NCBI RefSeq assembly: GCF_000012485.1
Contig: NC_007512.1
Location: 40,001 to 104,000 of the forward strand
Direction of reading: 5' to 3'
Source: Pelodictyon luteolum DSM 273
Lineage (GTDB): Bacteria; Bacteroidota; Chlorobiia; Chlorobiales; Chlorobiaceae
DNA: 64,000 bases
Shown piece by piece: positions 16,993 to 26,608 of the stretch. Under the pieces are notes generated by a model. That model saw nothing but the letters and a program-made list of their open reading frames with translations. It searched no databases and was not told the DNA's origin. Made by a program: the position numbers and the translations under genes. Numbering within the stretch: position 1 is the stretch's first letter; every line of letters starts with the position of its first letter.

Positions 16993-18612
16993 TCAGTGAG
17001 CTTCCGGGGCATGTCCCTGGTCACCCTTTTTCTCCCTGATGAAGAGCAGGAGGGGTAGACTGCAGAGGAACAAAACGGCTATCAGCATGAAGGCATCCAT
17101 GTAGGCAAGGTGGTAGCTCTGGGCCATCACGGTGCCCTCAAGCGCACGGTTGGCAAGGTTCTCGGCATCGGCAGGGGAGAGAGCTGCCCGTGCTCCGGCT
17201 GCCTGTTTAATGGCCTCCAGGCGTTCAAGCGCAGCGGAATCATACGCTGACATGTGGCCTGCGAGTTCCACCCGGTGTGCGGCGACCCGCTGTGCCACAT
17301 AGGTGTTGGTAATGGCGATGCCGAATGACCCTCCGAGCTGGCGGACCATGTTGTTCAGTCCGGTCGCCTGTCCGATGTCGCGCCCGTGCAGGCCGGTGAC
17401 GGCGAGCATGGTGACTGGAATGAAGATGAATCCGAGCGCCAGGCCGCGCAGCAACAGCACAGCGAAAAAGTTCTCCGCTCCCGATTGCAGGGTCTGTTGT
17501 CCAAGTTCCCAGGAGAACACCATGAAGGCCGCCATGCCGAAAGCCATCATCAGTTTCGCAGATGCGCCTTTCTGCAGGGCAATGCCGAGCGGGAGCGATA
17601 TGGCGCCTGTCAGCATGGCGCTTGGGAACAGCACGAGCCCTGTCAGCACCGCGGTGAACCCGAGCAGGCGCTGCACGAACACCGGAAAGACGAACAGCGA
17701 GCCGTAGAGGCCGTAGCCTACAATGAAGGTGAGTACGGCGGCGATTGCGAGGTTCTTGCTGCGTGATAGCACACTGAGGTCGACTGCCGGGTGCTCAGTA
17801 TGCAGCTCCCACCAGACGAATGCCACGAGCGAGGTGAGGGCGATGAGGGTGAACCAGGTGATGTATGGGGTATCGAACCAGTCCTTCGACTGGCCGCGTT
17901 CAAGAATGAACTGCAGCGAACCGATGCCGGCGGCGAGCAGCCCGATGCCGGTCCAGTCGATCTTCTGTACCTTGTGGCGGACCTTCGGTTCCCGGATGAA
18001 TGTGAATGCCGACCATGCGGCAAGAAGGCCTACCGGGATGTTGACGAAAAAGCACCATTCCCAGCTGAAGTAGTCCACGAGGTAGCCTCCGAGCAGCGGG
18101 CCGATGGTGGGGCCGAGTACGAGGCCCATGGAGAAGATGCCGGTCGCCGCGCCCCGTTCCTCTGGTCGGAAGGTTTCATAGAGGATCGCCTGGGAGGTCG
18201 GCAGGAGGGCACCGCCGCCGATGCCCTGCAGGAAGCGGAAAAAGACCAGCGTCCAGATGTTGTCGGCGAGGCCGCAGAGCAGCGAAGCCAGAGTGAAGAG
18301 CAGGATGGATCCGATGAAATAGGCTCTCCGGCCGAGCAGATTGCCAAGGAACCCCGAGAGCGGGATGACGATCACGTTGGCGATGGCGTAGCTCGTCACC
18401 ACCCATGAGACATCCTCGATGCTTGCGCCGAGGTTGCCGCTGATATGGTTGATTGCCACATTGACGATGGTGGTGTCGATCAATTCCAGCATGGCCGCCA
18501 CAATCACCGTCAAGGTGATGATGGTACGGCGTACGCCGGTTTCATAGGCATGCGCCTCTGAGCCGTTCGCGACGGAGGGCATGCTGGACGGGTGTGCTGC
18601 TGCGCTTTTCAT
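16993..18612 (-). CDS. EmrB/QacA-type MFS drug efflux pump (DHA2)
   Basis: The 539-residue protein has ~14 transmembrane segments. It shows DHA2 signatures near the N-terminus (LELIDTTIVNVAINHISG, WVVTSYAIANVIVIPLSG, LGRRAYF) and GPTIGPLLGGYLVDYFSWEWCF (motif C) in the middle. It is the inner-membrane pump of a tripartite system with the EmrA-like adaptor and TolC-like channel encoded just upstream. It is the last gene of the operon read from the sigma-54 promoter at 21471-21486. Confidence 0.93.
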   Translation of the reverse strand: MKSAAAHPSSMPSVANGSEAHAYETGVRRTIITLTVIVAAMLELIDTTIVNVAINHISGNLGASIEDVSWVVTSYAIANVIVIPLSGFLGNLLGRRAYFIGSILLFTLASLLCGLADNIWTLVFFRFLQGIGGGALLPTSQAILYETFRPEERGAATGIFSMGLVLGPTIGPLLGGYLVDYFSWEWCFFVNIPVGLLAAWSAFTFIREPKVRHKVQKIDWTGIGLLAAGIGSLQFILERGQSKDWFDTPYITWFTLIALTSLVAFVWWELHTEHPAVDLSVLSRSKNLAIAAVLTFIVGYGLYGSLFVFPVFVQRLLGFTAVLTGLVLFPSAMLTGAISLPLGIALQKGASAKLMMAFGMAAFMVFSWELGQQTLQSGAENFFAVLLLRGLALGFIFIPVTMLAVTGLHGRDIGQATGLNNMVRQLGGSFGIAITNTYVAQRVAAHRVELAGHMSAYDSAALERLEAIKQAAGARAALSPADAENLANRALEGTVMAQSYHLAYMDAFMLIAVLFLCSLPLLLFIREKKGDQGHAPEAH

Positions 18613-18624
18613 CTGCCGGGTCCT

Positions 18625-19623
18625 TTAGTCTACCCGTACGTCGACCACCACATTCATCCCTGTCGAAAGGTGGCGCTCGGGTTTCCGGTCGAAGACGATC
18701 TTCACCGGTACCCGCTGAGCCACCTTCACAAAGTTGCCGCTGGCGTTATCGGGCGGAAGAAGGGAAAACTTCGCGCCTGTTCCTGCTGAAATGGATTCAA
18801 TCGTTCCCTCATACTCTTCGTCCGGGAATGCGTCTACCCTGATCAACACGTTCTGTCCAGGGCGGATCTTTTCCATCTGGGTTTCCTTGAAGTTTGCCAC
18901 AACCCACAGCCGGCCGCTTCCGACCAGCGCGATGAGCTGCTGGCCCGGCTGCACGAACTGCCCCGCATGGACATTCTTTCTGGAGATATGCCCGTTGGCG
19001 GGCGCCTTGATGGAGGTGTAGGAAAGCTGGAGCTCGGCGTTTCTGAGTTCCGCCTGGCGGAGCTCAACCTGAGCGAGGGTCGACCGGTACCGGCTTTCTG
19101 CTTCTTCATGCCCTGCCGATGCTCCCAGCGCAGCTGCGTTCACGCCGTCAAGCTCAGCCTTTGAAATCACGTCCTGCCGGTGAAGATTCCGGCTCCTCAT
19201 GAGGTCGGCCTGAAGTTTCATTTCGTTGGCAGAAGCAGCCGAAATCGACGCTCTTGCCCCTGCTGCCGCCGCCTCCGCATTTTTCAGGACGGCCCTGGCT
19301 TCGTCGCGGCGGACCACGAAGTCGAGAGAGTCGAGCGCGATGAGCCTCTCACCCTTTTTGACCAGCCGGTTGTCCTCGGCTGTGACCTCAAGCACCTTGC
19401 CCGGCACCCTTGATATCACCGGATAGATGTCACCCTCTATCTGTGCATTGTCGGTCTCTTCGTACAGTAATGAATGGTGGATCATCTGTCCTGCCCAGAT
19501 AAGGCCTATGGATGCAAGTACCCCGAGGACTGCCATTTTGACGAGACTGACGGGGCCCTTTTTTCCTGATCCTGCTTTCGGCGCTTCCGGTGCAGCCTGC
19601 TGCTGCCGTTCTGGTGTTTCCAT
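18625..19623 (-). CDS. EmrA/HlyD-family membrane fusion protein
   Basis: The 332-residue adaptor has a single N-terminal transmembrane helix (~residues 28-46), then a biotinyl-lipoyl-like half domain (GDIYPVISRVPGKVLEV), a coiled-coil hairpin rich in Ala/Glu/Arg, the second lipoyl half (IKAPANGHISRKNVHAG) and a beta-barrel. It bridges the EmrB pump and the TolC channel in the periplasm. It lies 12 bases upstream of emrB and 7 bases after uspA. Confidence 0.93.
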   Translation of the reverse strand: METPERQQQAAPEAPKAGSGKKGPVSLVKMAVLGVLASIGLIWAGQMIHHSLLYEETDNAQIEGDIYPVISRVPGKVLEVTAEDNRLVKKGERLIALDSLDFVVRRDEARAVLKNAEAAAAGARASISAASANEMKLQADLMRSRNLHRQDVISKAELDGVNAAALGASAGHEEAESRYRSTLAQVELRQAELRNAELQLSYTSIKAPANGHISRKNVHAGQFVQPGQQLIALVGSGRLWVVANFKETQMEKIRPGQNVLIRVDAFPDEEYEGTIESISAGTGAKFSLLPPDNASGNFVKVAQRVPVKIVFDRKPERHLSTGMNVVVDVRVD

Positions 19624-19630
19624 GTTGGGT

Positions 19631-20104
19631 TCAGGCGTTGGCTGTTTGTGATAGAAACTCCCGGAACTCGCTGCCTGCCATGGGTTCAGCCGCGATTTCC
19701 GGCATCCTTAGTATCGATACGGGGCAGTGCGCCTGGCGGAGGACTGTTTCAGCAGTGCTTCCGACAAGGAGCCTGGGCATGCGGTTCCTCCCGTGCGAAC
19801 CCATCAGGATGAGCCCCGCTCCGTGCTTCCGTGCAAAGTCGACGATGACGTCGGCAGGGGTGCCGTATTCAACGGCGAATCGCACTTCCCAGCCCGAGCC
19901 CGCAAGGAGCTCGGAATATGCGGAGAACTGCATAAGGTGCTTTCTCAGAAGCGTCTCGCGGTCAGTTCCGTTGTCTTCGGCCACGTGCAGGATGAAGAGC
20001 TTTCCTTGTTCGGGATGCTGTCCTGCAAGGTACTGCAGGGTATTGTCTGAATCAGCGGAAAAATCCACTGGGCAGAGAACGGTGCTGTTACAGTGTCGAT
20101 TCAT
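19631..20104 (-). CDS. Universal stress protein (UspA family)
   Basis: The 157-residue protein has the Usp fold with the ATP-binding signature GSHGRNRMPRLLVGS (G-x2-G-x9-G-S) near residue 115, so it is probably of the nucleotide-binding type. Its ATG overlaps the tolC stop (ATGA), which places a cytoplasmic stress protein inside an efflux operon. A regulatory or sensing role for the pump is inference. Confidence 0.9.
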   Translation of the reverse strand: MNRHCNSTVLCPVDFSADSDNTLQYLAGQHPEQGKLFILHVAEDNGTDRETLLRKHLMQFSAYSELLAGSGWEVRFAVEYGTPADVIVDFARKHGAGLILMGSHGRNRMPRLLVGSTAETVLRQAHCPVSILRMPEIAAEPMAGSEFREFLSQTANA

Positions 20105-21432
20105 TTGGCTTGGATTGATGGTTCCTGCATCAAAGGCATTCCTGAAGCCTTTCTGAATGCATACGTGTTCATGACAAAAGCGTAGCGCGCCTGAAGGTTG
20201 CCGAGTTCGGCCCCGGCGAGCGAGGCTTCCGTGTCGAGCAGATCGAGCGTTGTCGCCAGTCCGTTCATGTGGCGGATTCTGGCGTTTTCAGCCGCAAGCC
20301 GGGCCTGCTCGACCTGCAGCGCCGTGGTGGTGATCTTTTCGCGGCTGGTTTTCAGTGCCCTCGAAGTCTGGCGTACCTCGGCACGGACCCGCTGCTCTGC
20401 TTCAATCCGGTCCTGTTCGGCGGCCCGCTGCATGGCCAGCGCTTCACGCCGTCCCGCCGCAGTTCTGAAGCCTGTGAAGAGCGGCAGCTCGAGCTGCAGG
20501 CCCGCGGTGGTGCTTGTCCGCATGGTACCGAGATCCGGATCGGAATCGGGGAGCCAGCCGTTGCTGCTGCCCCAGGAGACGCTGCCGGTTATTTTCGGAA
20601 GGCCCTGTCTGCCTGCCAGCGATTTTTTCTCTCTGGCGGCACGGGCATGTTCCGTTGCCAGCTTTACTTCCAGTCTGTTCTGGAGCGCCTCGCTTTCGGG
20701 TGCCGGGGCCAGGCTCGGTTCCTCTGCCATGCTGAACGATCCCTTGAGTTCAAGTGGCTCGCCATCGGCAATGGCTGCCAAGCGGCGGAGAGAGATCTCC
20801 TGGTTGGCCAGTTCTGTTTCAAGGTCGAGTTTCCGGTTTTTTGCCGAGGCCAGGCGTACCTCGGTGCTGAGGAGGTCGAAGCGGGTTGCAACGCCTTCGC
20901 GGTAGCGCTTCATGGTGACGTCGAGGTTCTTTTCAAGTGCCGTGATCTCTTTCTCCTGTACCCCGATGGCCTCCCGAAGGAAGAGCATGTCGTAAAAAAT
21001 CTGGATGGTCGCCCAGGAGAGATCCCGCTGGGTCAGGGCCAGCCGGTAGCCGGCTGCATTGCGGCCCGAAGTTGCGATCGTAACGCTCTTGGCGGTCCTG
21101 CCGAAATCAAAGAGCATCATCGAGGCGGAGATGCGGGCATCGTAGCTGTCGTTCGGCATGAACTGCATGCCGTCGAATTGCGAGACTCTGTCGTGGTAGC
21201 CGTAGGTCGCCGTTGCGGCGATCTCGGGAAACCATCCGCTCCGTTTGGCCTCTACCCCCGCGTCTGCTGCATTCACCCCTTCCCGGGCGCTCCGCAATGC
21301 GGGGCTGGTTTCATCCATCCGGGAGAGCGCAGCGTCCAGTGTCAGCTCCATGGCCCGTGCCCCGGTGCTGAGCGGCAATCCCGCGGTGGTGGCGGCAAGG
21401 AGGATGAGGGCTGAAGCGAAGGTCCTGTTCAT
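20101..21432 (-). CDS. TolC-like outer membrane efflux protein
   Basis: The 443-residue protein starts MNRTFASALILL, with a signal peptide cleaved after GARA (~residue 22). Two TolC/OEP repeats of long alpha-helices follow. The start at 21432 gives a proper signal peptide; the 27 codons upstream would overlie the sigma-54 promoter. It is the first gene of the tolC-uspA-emrA-emrB operon. Confidence 0.9.
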   Translation of the reverse strand: MNRTFASALILLAATTAGLPLSTGARAMELTLDAALSRMDETSPALRSAREGVNAADAGVEAKRSGWFPEIAATATYGYHDRVSQFDGMQFMPNDSYDARISASMMLFDFGRTAKSVTIATSGRNAAGYRLALTQRDLSWATIQIFYDMLFLREAIGVQEKEITALEKNLDVTMKRYREGVATRFDLLSTEVRLASAKNRKLDLETELANQEISLRRLAAIADGEPLELKGSFSMAEEPSLAPAPESEALQNRLEVKLATEHARAAREKKSLAGRQGLPKITGSVSWGSSNGWLPDSDPDLGTMRTSTTAGLQLELPLFTGFRTAAGRREALAMQRAAEQDRIEAEQRVRAEVRQTSRALKTSREKITTTALQVEQARLAAENARIRHMNGLATTLDLLDTEASLAGAELGNLQARYAFVMNTYAFRKASGMPLMQEPSIQAK

Positions 21433-21470
21433 GGTCGGTGGTGTTTTTTGTTGTAATGCAGTATATCCTG

Positions 21471-21486
21471 TGCAATTTCTATGCCA
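21471..21486 (-). promoter_or_regulatory. Sigma-54 (RpoN) promoter of the efflux operon
   Basis: On the minus strand the sequence reads TGGCATAGAAATTGCA, matching TGGCAC-N5-TTGCA at all but one base. The spacing between the invariant GG and GC is exactly 10. The predicted start is near 21459, about 28 bases before the tolC ATG. The divergent neighbour encodes a sigma-54 activator, which supports the call. Confidence 0.85.
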
Positions 21487-21503
21487 AGGCGGCATTTGGT
21501 AGA

Positions 21504-21521
21504 AATGTGTCATAAGACATT
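21504..21521. promoter_or_regulatory. Candidate activator-binding palindrome
   Basis: AATGTGTCATAAGACATT is an imperfect 18-bp palindrome (14 of 18 symmetric, arms AATGT/ACATT). It lies about 20 bases upstream of the -24 element, which is close for an enhancer site. It may bind the divergently encoded sigma-54 activator. Confidence 0.4.
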
Positions 21522-21582
21522 GCTTTTAAATGGCTTGTGTTTATGGTTCGCCTGCTCTGGATTTGGATAATTCCTGAAAATT

Positions 21583-21594
21583 CAGAATATTCTG
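21583..21594. promoter_or_regulatory. Perfect 12-bp palindrome before the activator gene
   Basis: CAGAATATTCTG is fully symmetric and lies about 100 bases upstream of the sigma-54 promoter, a usual enhancer distance. The octamer TTCAGAAT, present at 21581-21588, recurs at 21614-21621. It is a candidate upstream activating sequence and autoregulatory site. Confidence 0.4.
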
Positions 21595-21642
21595 GAAAGA
21601 GTGTTCCGGACTTTTCAGAATTATGGGATTTTCCTCCACCGT

Positions 21643-23742
21643 ATGAGTGCTGAAATCCATCAGGAATCCCTCCGGCTGATGCAGTACATCAGCGACGCCG
21701 TGGGTACGCTCCGCGATCCGCGTGAGCTCTTCCATACTCTTACAGACAAACTCCGCCTGATCTTCGAGTTCGACTCGGCAGTCATCATCACCCTCGACAA
21801 GGACCGCCGCCATGTCAGCGTCTTTTTTGAGATGCTTCGTTTTGAGCTTCCCGAAGGGGTGACACGGGAAAAACGACTGATTGCGGGTTCGTGGTTCGAG
21901 CCGTTTCTGGCCGATCCGGCTGTCACCGTATTCAGTATCGAGCGTGAGCTTCAGGCGCATGGTGACGAAGCCTTTCCGGTCCTGAAGATCCTCCATGGCC
22001 TCGGTATGCGCCAGATTGTGCTCTCGCCGCTGCGCAGCGGAGGCAGAGTGATCGGATTCCTGAACTTCGTCTCCCGCGAGGAGAACGTCTGGAGCGCTGC
22101 CGATCGGGAACTGCTTGCCGGAGTATCCTCTCCCATCGCCATGGCGGTCAGTAATGCCATGGCCTACGAAGAGCTGCGCGAGAGGGAGGCTCAGACGGCG
22201 ATGCAGCTGGCGGTAAACAACGCCCTCATGACCATCCGCGACCGGAGGAAAATGCTGCTTGCCGTCTGTGAGCAGATCAACAAGCTCGTTCCTGCGGCCT
22301 TTCTCGGCATCAGGGTCTTCGGCGATGACGGCCGGGCGCGCCTGTTCGACAACTTCATGAAGGATGAGCATCACCGGTTCATGCCCGTGTCGGTCGAAGA
22401 GCGCCTTGAGCTCGTTGAGCCGGAGGTGGCGGTGCGGGAAAGCCTTGAGCTCATAGGCCGCCCCGGCGTTTACTCAGGGGGAGTCTTCAGCCGCCTTGCC
22501 GAAGAGTACAGCCTTGTTGCCGAAGTGCGCGACAAATACCGGATCAGTACCCTCATCAGCGCACCGCTCTGGGATCTGCCAGGCAGCCGTGCGGGGGTCA
22601 TCATCTCCGGCAGCGAAAGCCCATTCGGCGAGGAGGATCTGGCGACCGTGGGGCTCATTTTACCCCAGCTCTCACTAGCCCTGCAGAACTGGCTCGCGTT
22701 CGAGGAGATCGACAAGCTTCGCCGCAAACTCGAAGGCGAGCGCACTTACCTCGTCGAAGAGATCAGCGCCGCACACAACTTTGAGGAGATCATCGGCCAG
22801 AGCCCGGCGCTTGCAGCCGTGCAGCGCCGGGTAAGCCAGGTTGCGCCGACCGACGCAACCGTGCTGATCGAAGGAGAGACCGGTACAGGCAAGGAGCTCT
22901 TTGCCCGCGCCATTCATACTCTCTCTCCCCGCCGCAACAGCGTGCTGGTGAAGGTCAACTGCGCGGCCCTTCCCGCCACCCTCATCGAGTCCGAGCTCTT
23001 CGGTCATGAAAAAGGCAGCTTCACCGGAGCCGGCGCTCGCCGTATCGGCAAGTTCGAACTTGCTGACGGTGGCACCATTTTCCTTGATGAGATCGGAGAG
23101 CTCTCCCTTGAACTGCAGGCAAAGATGCTGCGGGTTCTTCAGGAGCGCGAACTCGAGCGGATCGGCGGAACAAGGGTCATTCCTGTCGACGTCCGTGTCA
23201 TAGCCGCGACCAACCGCGACCTGCAGCGGGAGGTCGACGAGGGCCGGTTCCGCGAAGATCTCTTTTTCCGCCTGAATGCATTTCCCATTGCGCTCCCGCC
23301 GCTCCGGGAGCGGCACGGCGATATTCCGATGCTTGTCATGCACTTCGCTTCGAAATTCGCACGCGAGTTCGGCCGCCCTGCACGAGCCATCCGGGAGAAC
23401 GACATGCACGACCTCGGTGGCCGGAGATGGAAAGGTAACATCCGCGAACTTGCCCATGTCGTCGAGCAGGCCGTCATCGTCAGCGAAGGCTCCACCCTTG
23501 ATTTCTCCGCCGTGCTCAGCCAGCCGGTCGGCATCTCCCCCTCCGCCTCCGGGGAGATGCCGACCATGGAGGGGTTCGAGGAAGAGGTGCGCAGGATGCA
23601 GCGACAGCTCATCCTCGAAGCCCTCAAGAGTTCCAACGGGCGGGTCAGCGGCAGAGGCGGGGCAGCAGAACGCCTCGATATGCACCCGAAAACCCTCTAC
23701 ACCCGCATTGAAAAACTCGGTATACAGAAACACCACGTCTGA
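21643..23742 (+). CDS. Sigma-54-dependent transcriptional activator with GAF sensor
   Basis: The ~699-residue protein has one or two GAF-like domains in the first ~350 residues. A AAA+ domain follows, with Walker A GETGTGKE at 411-418, the sigma-54 contact loop GSFTGA (a GAFTGA variant) at 458-463 and Walker [10 protein letters not shown] Fis-type helix-turn-helix ends the protein. The layout resembles NorR/FhlA. It lies divergent to the tolC operon, whose promoter is sigma-54 type, so it very likely controls it. The start is uncertain: GTG at 21601 would add 14 residues. The inducer is unknown. Confidence 0.9.
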   Translation: MSAEIHQESLRLMQYISDAVGTLRDPRELFHTLTDKLRLIFEFDSAVIITLDKDRRHVSVFFEMLRFELPEGVTREKRLIAGSWFEPFLADPAVTVFSIERELQAHGDEAFPVLKILHGLGMRQIVLSPLRSGGRVIGFLNFVSREENVWSAADRELLAGVSSPIAMAVSNAMAYEELREREAQTAMQLAVNNALMTIRDRRKMLLAVCEQINKLVPAAFLGIRVFGDDGRARLFDNFMKDEHHRFMPVSVEERLELVEPEVAVRESLELIGRPGVYSGGVFSRLAEEYSLVAEVRDKYRISTLISAPLWDLPGSRAGVIISGSESPFGEEDLATVGLILPQLSLALQNWLAFEEIDKLRRKLEGERTYLVEEISAAHNFEEIIGQSPALAAVQRRVSQVAPTDATVLIEGETGTGKELFARAIHTLSPRRNSVLVKVNCAALPATLIESELFGHEKGSFTGAGARRIGKFELADGGTIFLDEIGELSLELQAKMLRVLQERELERIGGTRVIPVDVRVIAATNRDLQREVDEGRFREDLFFRLNAFPIALPPLRERHGDIPMLVMHFASKFAREFGRPARAIRENDMHDLGGRRWKGNIRELAHVVEQAVIVSEGSTLDFSAVLSQPVGISPSASGEMPTMEGFEEEVRRMQRQLILEALKSSNGRVSGRGGAAERLDMHPKTLYTRIEKLGIQKHHV

Positions 23743-23848
23743 GACTCGAACAGTAGTGACGTGGCTGATGATTTGCTTACATTTGAACAGATGACGCCGT
23801 TGCAGTGCTTTCCCCCATGACCAAGGCAGCGATTTTTAGGGAACAATA

Positions 23849-24655
23849 ATGCACACCGCCATGAAACAAGCCGTCCGCCTGCTCGTGTTCTCCCTTTTTT
23901 TCATTCTCCTCTTTTCTGCCTGCAAAGGCCAGAACTCCCCGGATGAGACTGTTCTGTACTCCGGTTCCGCTCAGCCGTTTGAGGGAGTGCTGACCATGAA
24001 GACGGTTATTGCCGGCGCCGGGACCACGACCACCAGTATCATGGTCGGCCATGAGGGGATCCGCACCGAAAGCACCGCCAGCCTTGCCGGGCTCTCCGGC
24101 CGTGTGCCGGTGACCGTCCTGTTCCGGGCCCGAGAGGCCGGAAGCATCTATCTGCTCAATGATGCAGCGAAGACCTATATGGTGTTCAATGCTGAATCGG
24201 GCTCCCCGGCCGGGGATGCCGATCCGCTCAGCGATGCCGTGGTGGCGAACCTCGGAGAGGAGATGGTGAACGGGTACCGTTGCACCCATGTGCGCATTGC
24301 TGAAAAAGATGGTTCGGGAGTCGTCGAGCTGTGGCTGAACCACGATCTGCTCGATTATGTGGCATGGACCCGCATGCAGGCCACCAATCGAAACACTGCT
24401 TCGCTGATTGCCGAAAAGCTCAGGAGGGTTGGGCTCGACGGGTTTCCCGTCCGGACCCTCCACCGTCCTTCCGGGGTGGTGACCGATCTTGTAAAGCTCG
24501 AGCGGATGAAGCCCGATCCTTCACTCTTCAGCGTGCCGGCAGGGTACAGGAAGGCGGAGATGCCCTCCGTTGAGCCGAAGATGCTGTCCGATGAGAGCCT
24601 CGACAAGCTGAAGGGAGCTGCTGAAAAGCTCCACCGGCAGCTGCAGGGACGCTGA
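23849..24655 (+). CDS. Lipoprotein, DUF4412-like
   Basis: The 268-residue protein has a type II signal peptide ending in the lipobox LFSAC. The mature part has a beta-rich pattern like DUF4412/LolA-like proteins that bind or sense hydrophobic ligands (FEGVLTMKTVIAG, then AAKTYMVFN). No catalytic residues are evident. It is a single gene between the activator gene and the convergent SDR gene. Its ligand is unknown. Confidence 0.7.
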   Translation: MHTAMKQAVRLLVFSLFFILLFSACKGQNSPDETVLYSGSAQPFEGVLTMKTVIAGAGTTTTSIMVGHEGIRTESTASLAGLSGRVPVTVLFRAREAGSIYLLNDAAKTYMVFNAESGSPAGDADPLSDAVVANLGEEMVNGYRCTHVRIAEKDGSGVVELWLNHDLLDYVAWTRMQATNRNTASLIAEKLRRVGLDGFPVRTLHRPSGVVTDLVKLERMKPDPSLFSVPAGYRKAEMPSVEPKMLSDESLDKLKGAAEKLHRQLQGR

Positions 24656-24658
24656 TCA

Positions 24659-25543
24659 TCAACCCTGCTTCGCGACGAGTTCCCGGTAGAAATCCTTCAG
24701 GTGACGGGTTCCCGCAGCGGGAGCGACATTGTCGATTGTATTGACGGTGAGTGCGAAGGCAAGGACGTTTGCGATGGATTTATTGACAAAGCCTGCCATA
24801 AACAGCGCTGCCTCACCGATCCACACGGGGAGGTGGGTTGTCCAGGGTTTTTTGCCAAGGGCCTCAAAGGCCATGTCGACAGTTTCCTGAAACGTGTAGG
24901 TATCTGGTCCGCCGACCGGAACCTCCTCTTCTGTTCCTTCCGCCGCATTAACGCAGACCGTTGCCAGGTCGGCGCCGTGGATGGGATTGATGCGGTTCGT
25001 GCCATCGCCGAGGAGGAACATGTGGCCGCTCCGGACCATCGAGAAGAACATGCCCATGTCGGAAAAAAAGCCGGTGGGACGGATGACTGCATATGGCATG
25101 CCGGAGGCCTTGAGATCCCGTACAAAGCGTTCGTGGGCCTCGACGACTTCAACATCCGCCATGAGCTCTGCATTGAACACCGAGACATAGACGAACTTCC
25201 TGACTCCGCATTCCTCTGCGTCCCGCAGCAGGGCGAGGTTCCCAAGGTGGTCAACCGCTTCATTCGTTACATTGTCCTGCGGTTTGGTAAGCCCCATGCA
25301 TGAGAAGACGATATCCACTCCCCGGCAGACGTCCTTCAGGGAGGCGGGATCGGTGGCATCCCCCTGCACCAGCTCGTCGGCAATGCCTGCTATGGCAGGT
25401 TCGAGATTAGGCCCCGGGGCCCGGAGGCTGTCGGGGTTGCGCACAAGGGCCCTTACCCGGTAACCCCGTTCAGAAAATTCTTTGACAGCGTACCTTCCGA
25501 GGTATCCGGATGCTCCTGCCACGAGAACGGTTTTCTGCTGCAT
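24659..25543 (-). CDS. Atypical SDR, NmrA-like NAD(P)-binding protein
   Basis: The 294-residue protein starts with the Rossmann motif VAGASGYLGRYAV and has YVSVFN and RPTGFFSDMG segments, but no clear YxxxK catalytic pair. That fits atypical SDRs such as NmrA-like or epimerase-like proteins. It resembles, but does not identify itself as, the divinyl reductase BciA of green sulfur bacteria. The substrate is unknown. It is transcribed divergently from the membrane protein gene at 25604. Confidence 0.8.
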   Translation of the reverse strand: MQQKTVLVAGASGYLGRYAVKEFSERGYRVRALVRNPDSLRAPGPNLEPAIAGIADELVQGDATDPASLKDVCRGVDIVFSCMGLTKPQDNVTNEAVDHLGNLALLRDAEECGVRKFVYVSVFNAELMADVEVVEAHERFVRDLKASGMPYAVIRPTGFFSDMGMFFSMVRSGHMFLLGDGTNRINPIHGADLATVCVNAAEGTEEEVPVGGPDTYTFQETVDMAFEALGKKPWTTHLPVWIGEAALFMAGFVNKSIANVLAFALTVNTIDNVAPAAGTRHLKDFYRELVAKQG

Positions 25544-25603
25544 GGGTGGTTGTGGTTCGGGTTGTTATCTTTGTCGTATGGATTTTCATCAGTATAAGAA
25601 GTA

Positions 25604-26152
25604 ATGCAAACCCGTCAAACCCTGCCGTTCATGTTGCAACTCTCTTCGGGAGGAATGAAATGGCTCAAGGGCATCCACCTCATCGCCGTGGCCTGTTGGA
25701 TAGGCGGCGCGGTGTCGCTGCTCTCGATGTACTTCCTGAAAGATGGCGTGAGCGATGGCGGCGTTCTCTACGGCATCAACCGGAGCATCCACCATGTGGA
25801 TATGTCGATCGTGGTCGTGCCGGGAGCCATCGGCTGCCTCCTGACGGGGCTTGTCTACTCAATGTTCACCAGGTGGGGCTTTTTCAGGCACCCGTGGCTG
25901 GTGTTCAAGTGGGTTGTGACGGTTGGAGCCATCCTGTTCGGAACCTTTTTCCTCGGGCCGTGGGAAACCGCCATGATGGAGATTTCAGGGCGGCTCGGAA
26001 CCGGTTCGTTCCGGGACGCCGGCTACCAATACAATCAGATGATGAACCTTGTTTTCGGCACTTTGCAGGTAGTCGTGCTTGTCGTAACGGTCTTCGTTTC
26101 CATCTTCAAGCCGTGGAAACTGAAAAAAGGAATTGCTTCAGCTTCTGCCTGA
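25604..26152 (+). CDS. Conserved integral membrane protein
   Basis: The 182-residue protein has four predicted transmembrane helices (LIAVACWIGGAVSLL, IVVVPGAIGCLLTGL, WVVTVGAILFGTFFL, VVVLVVTVFVSI) and resembles DUF2269-type membrane proteins. Histidines precede helix 1 (KGIHLIAV) and helix 2 (SIHHVDM) and could bind heme, but this is speculative. A GGGAGGA stretch abuts an internal ATG at 25655, so the start may be there instead. Confidence 0.65.
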   Translation: MQTRQTLPFMLQLSSGGMKWLKGIHLIAVACWIGGAVSLLSMYFLKDGVSDGGVLYGINRSIHHVDMSIVVVPGAIGCLLTGLVYSMFTRWGFFRHPWLVFKWVVTVGAILFGTFFLGPWETAMMEISGRLGTGSFRDAGYQYNQMMNLVFGTLQVVVLVVTVFVSIFKPWKLKKGIASASA

Positions 26153-26170
26153 ACCGTTCACTGGTTTTGT

Positions 26171-26608
26171 TCAGGCTTTTTCAATCCAGTCGGCCAGGTT
26201 CGTCTGCAGTTCGTCGCGCACCCGGCGGAATGCTTCGAGCCGTTCTTCTTCGCCCCCTTCTGTTGCGGCGGGATCCTCCATCGGCCAGTAGATGCGGTTT
26301 TCCTGTATGGCCATGCCCGGCCAGATCCGCGGACAGGTAGCATTGGCCTTGCTGCAGACGATGAAGAGGTAATGGATGAAGGTCTTGCCGAGGTAGGTCG
26401 CTATGTCTTTCGGGTACTGGCCGCTGATGTCAATACCGATTTCCTGCATGGCTTTGAGGGCAAGAGGATGAACGGCATCAGCGGGTTGGGTGCCGGCACT
26501 GAGGACCTCGAAACGGTCTCCTGCCATGTTGCGCAGCAGCCCTTCGGCCATCTGGCTGCGGGCGGTGTTTTCGGTGCAGAGGATGAGAACGGTCTTTTTC
26601 TTGTCCAT
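26171..26608 (-). CDS. ArsC-type arsenate reductase / LMW phosphatase family
   Basis: The 145-residue protein has the P-loop CTENTARS (C-x5-R, nucleophile Cys11) and a later pair, Cys85 and Cys92, seven apart. This is the cysteine triad of thioredoxin-coupled arsenate reductase. The usual CTGNSCRS loop is changed to CTENTARS. The start at 26608 is chosen; 27 further codons upstream look non-coding. No ars operator or transporter lies beside it, so arsenate as the substrate is probable but not certain. Confidence 0.82.
   Translation of the reverse strand: MDKKKTVLILCTENTARSQMAEGLLRNMAGDRFEVLSAGTQPADAVHPLALKAMQEIGIDISGQYPKDIATYLGKTFIHYLFIVCSKANATCPRIWPGMAIQENRIYWPMEDPAATEGGEEERLEAFRRVRDELQTNLADWIEKA

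Noticed and set aside
24659..25543. bciA (divinyl reductase) for the SDR gene
   Set aside because: The resemblance is general SDR-fold only and the length is short; no specific bacteriochlorophyll context.
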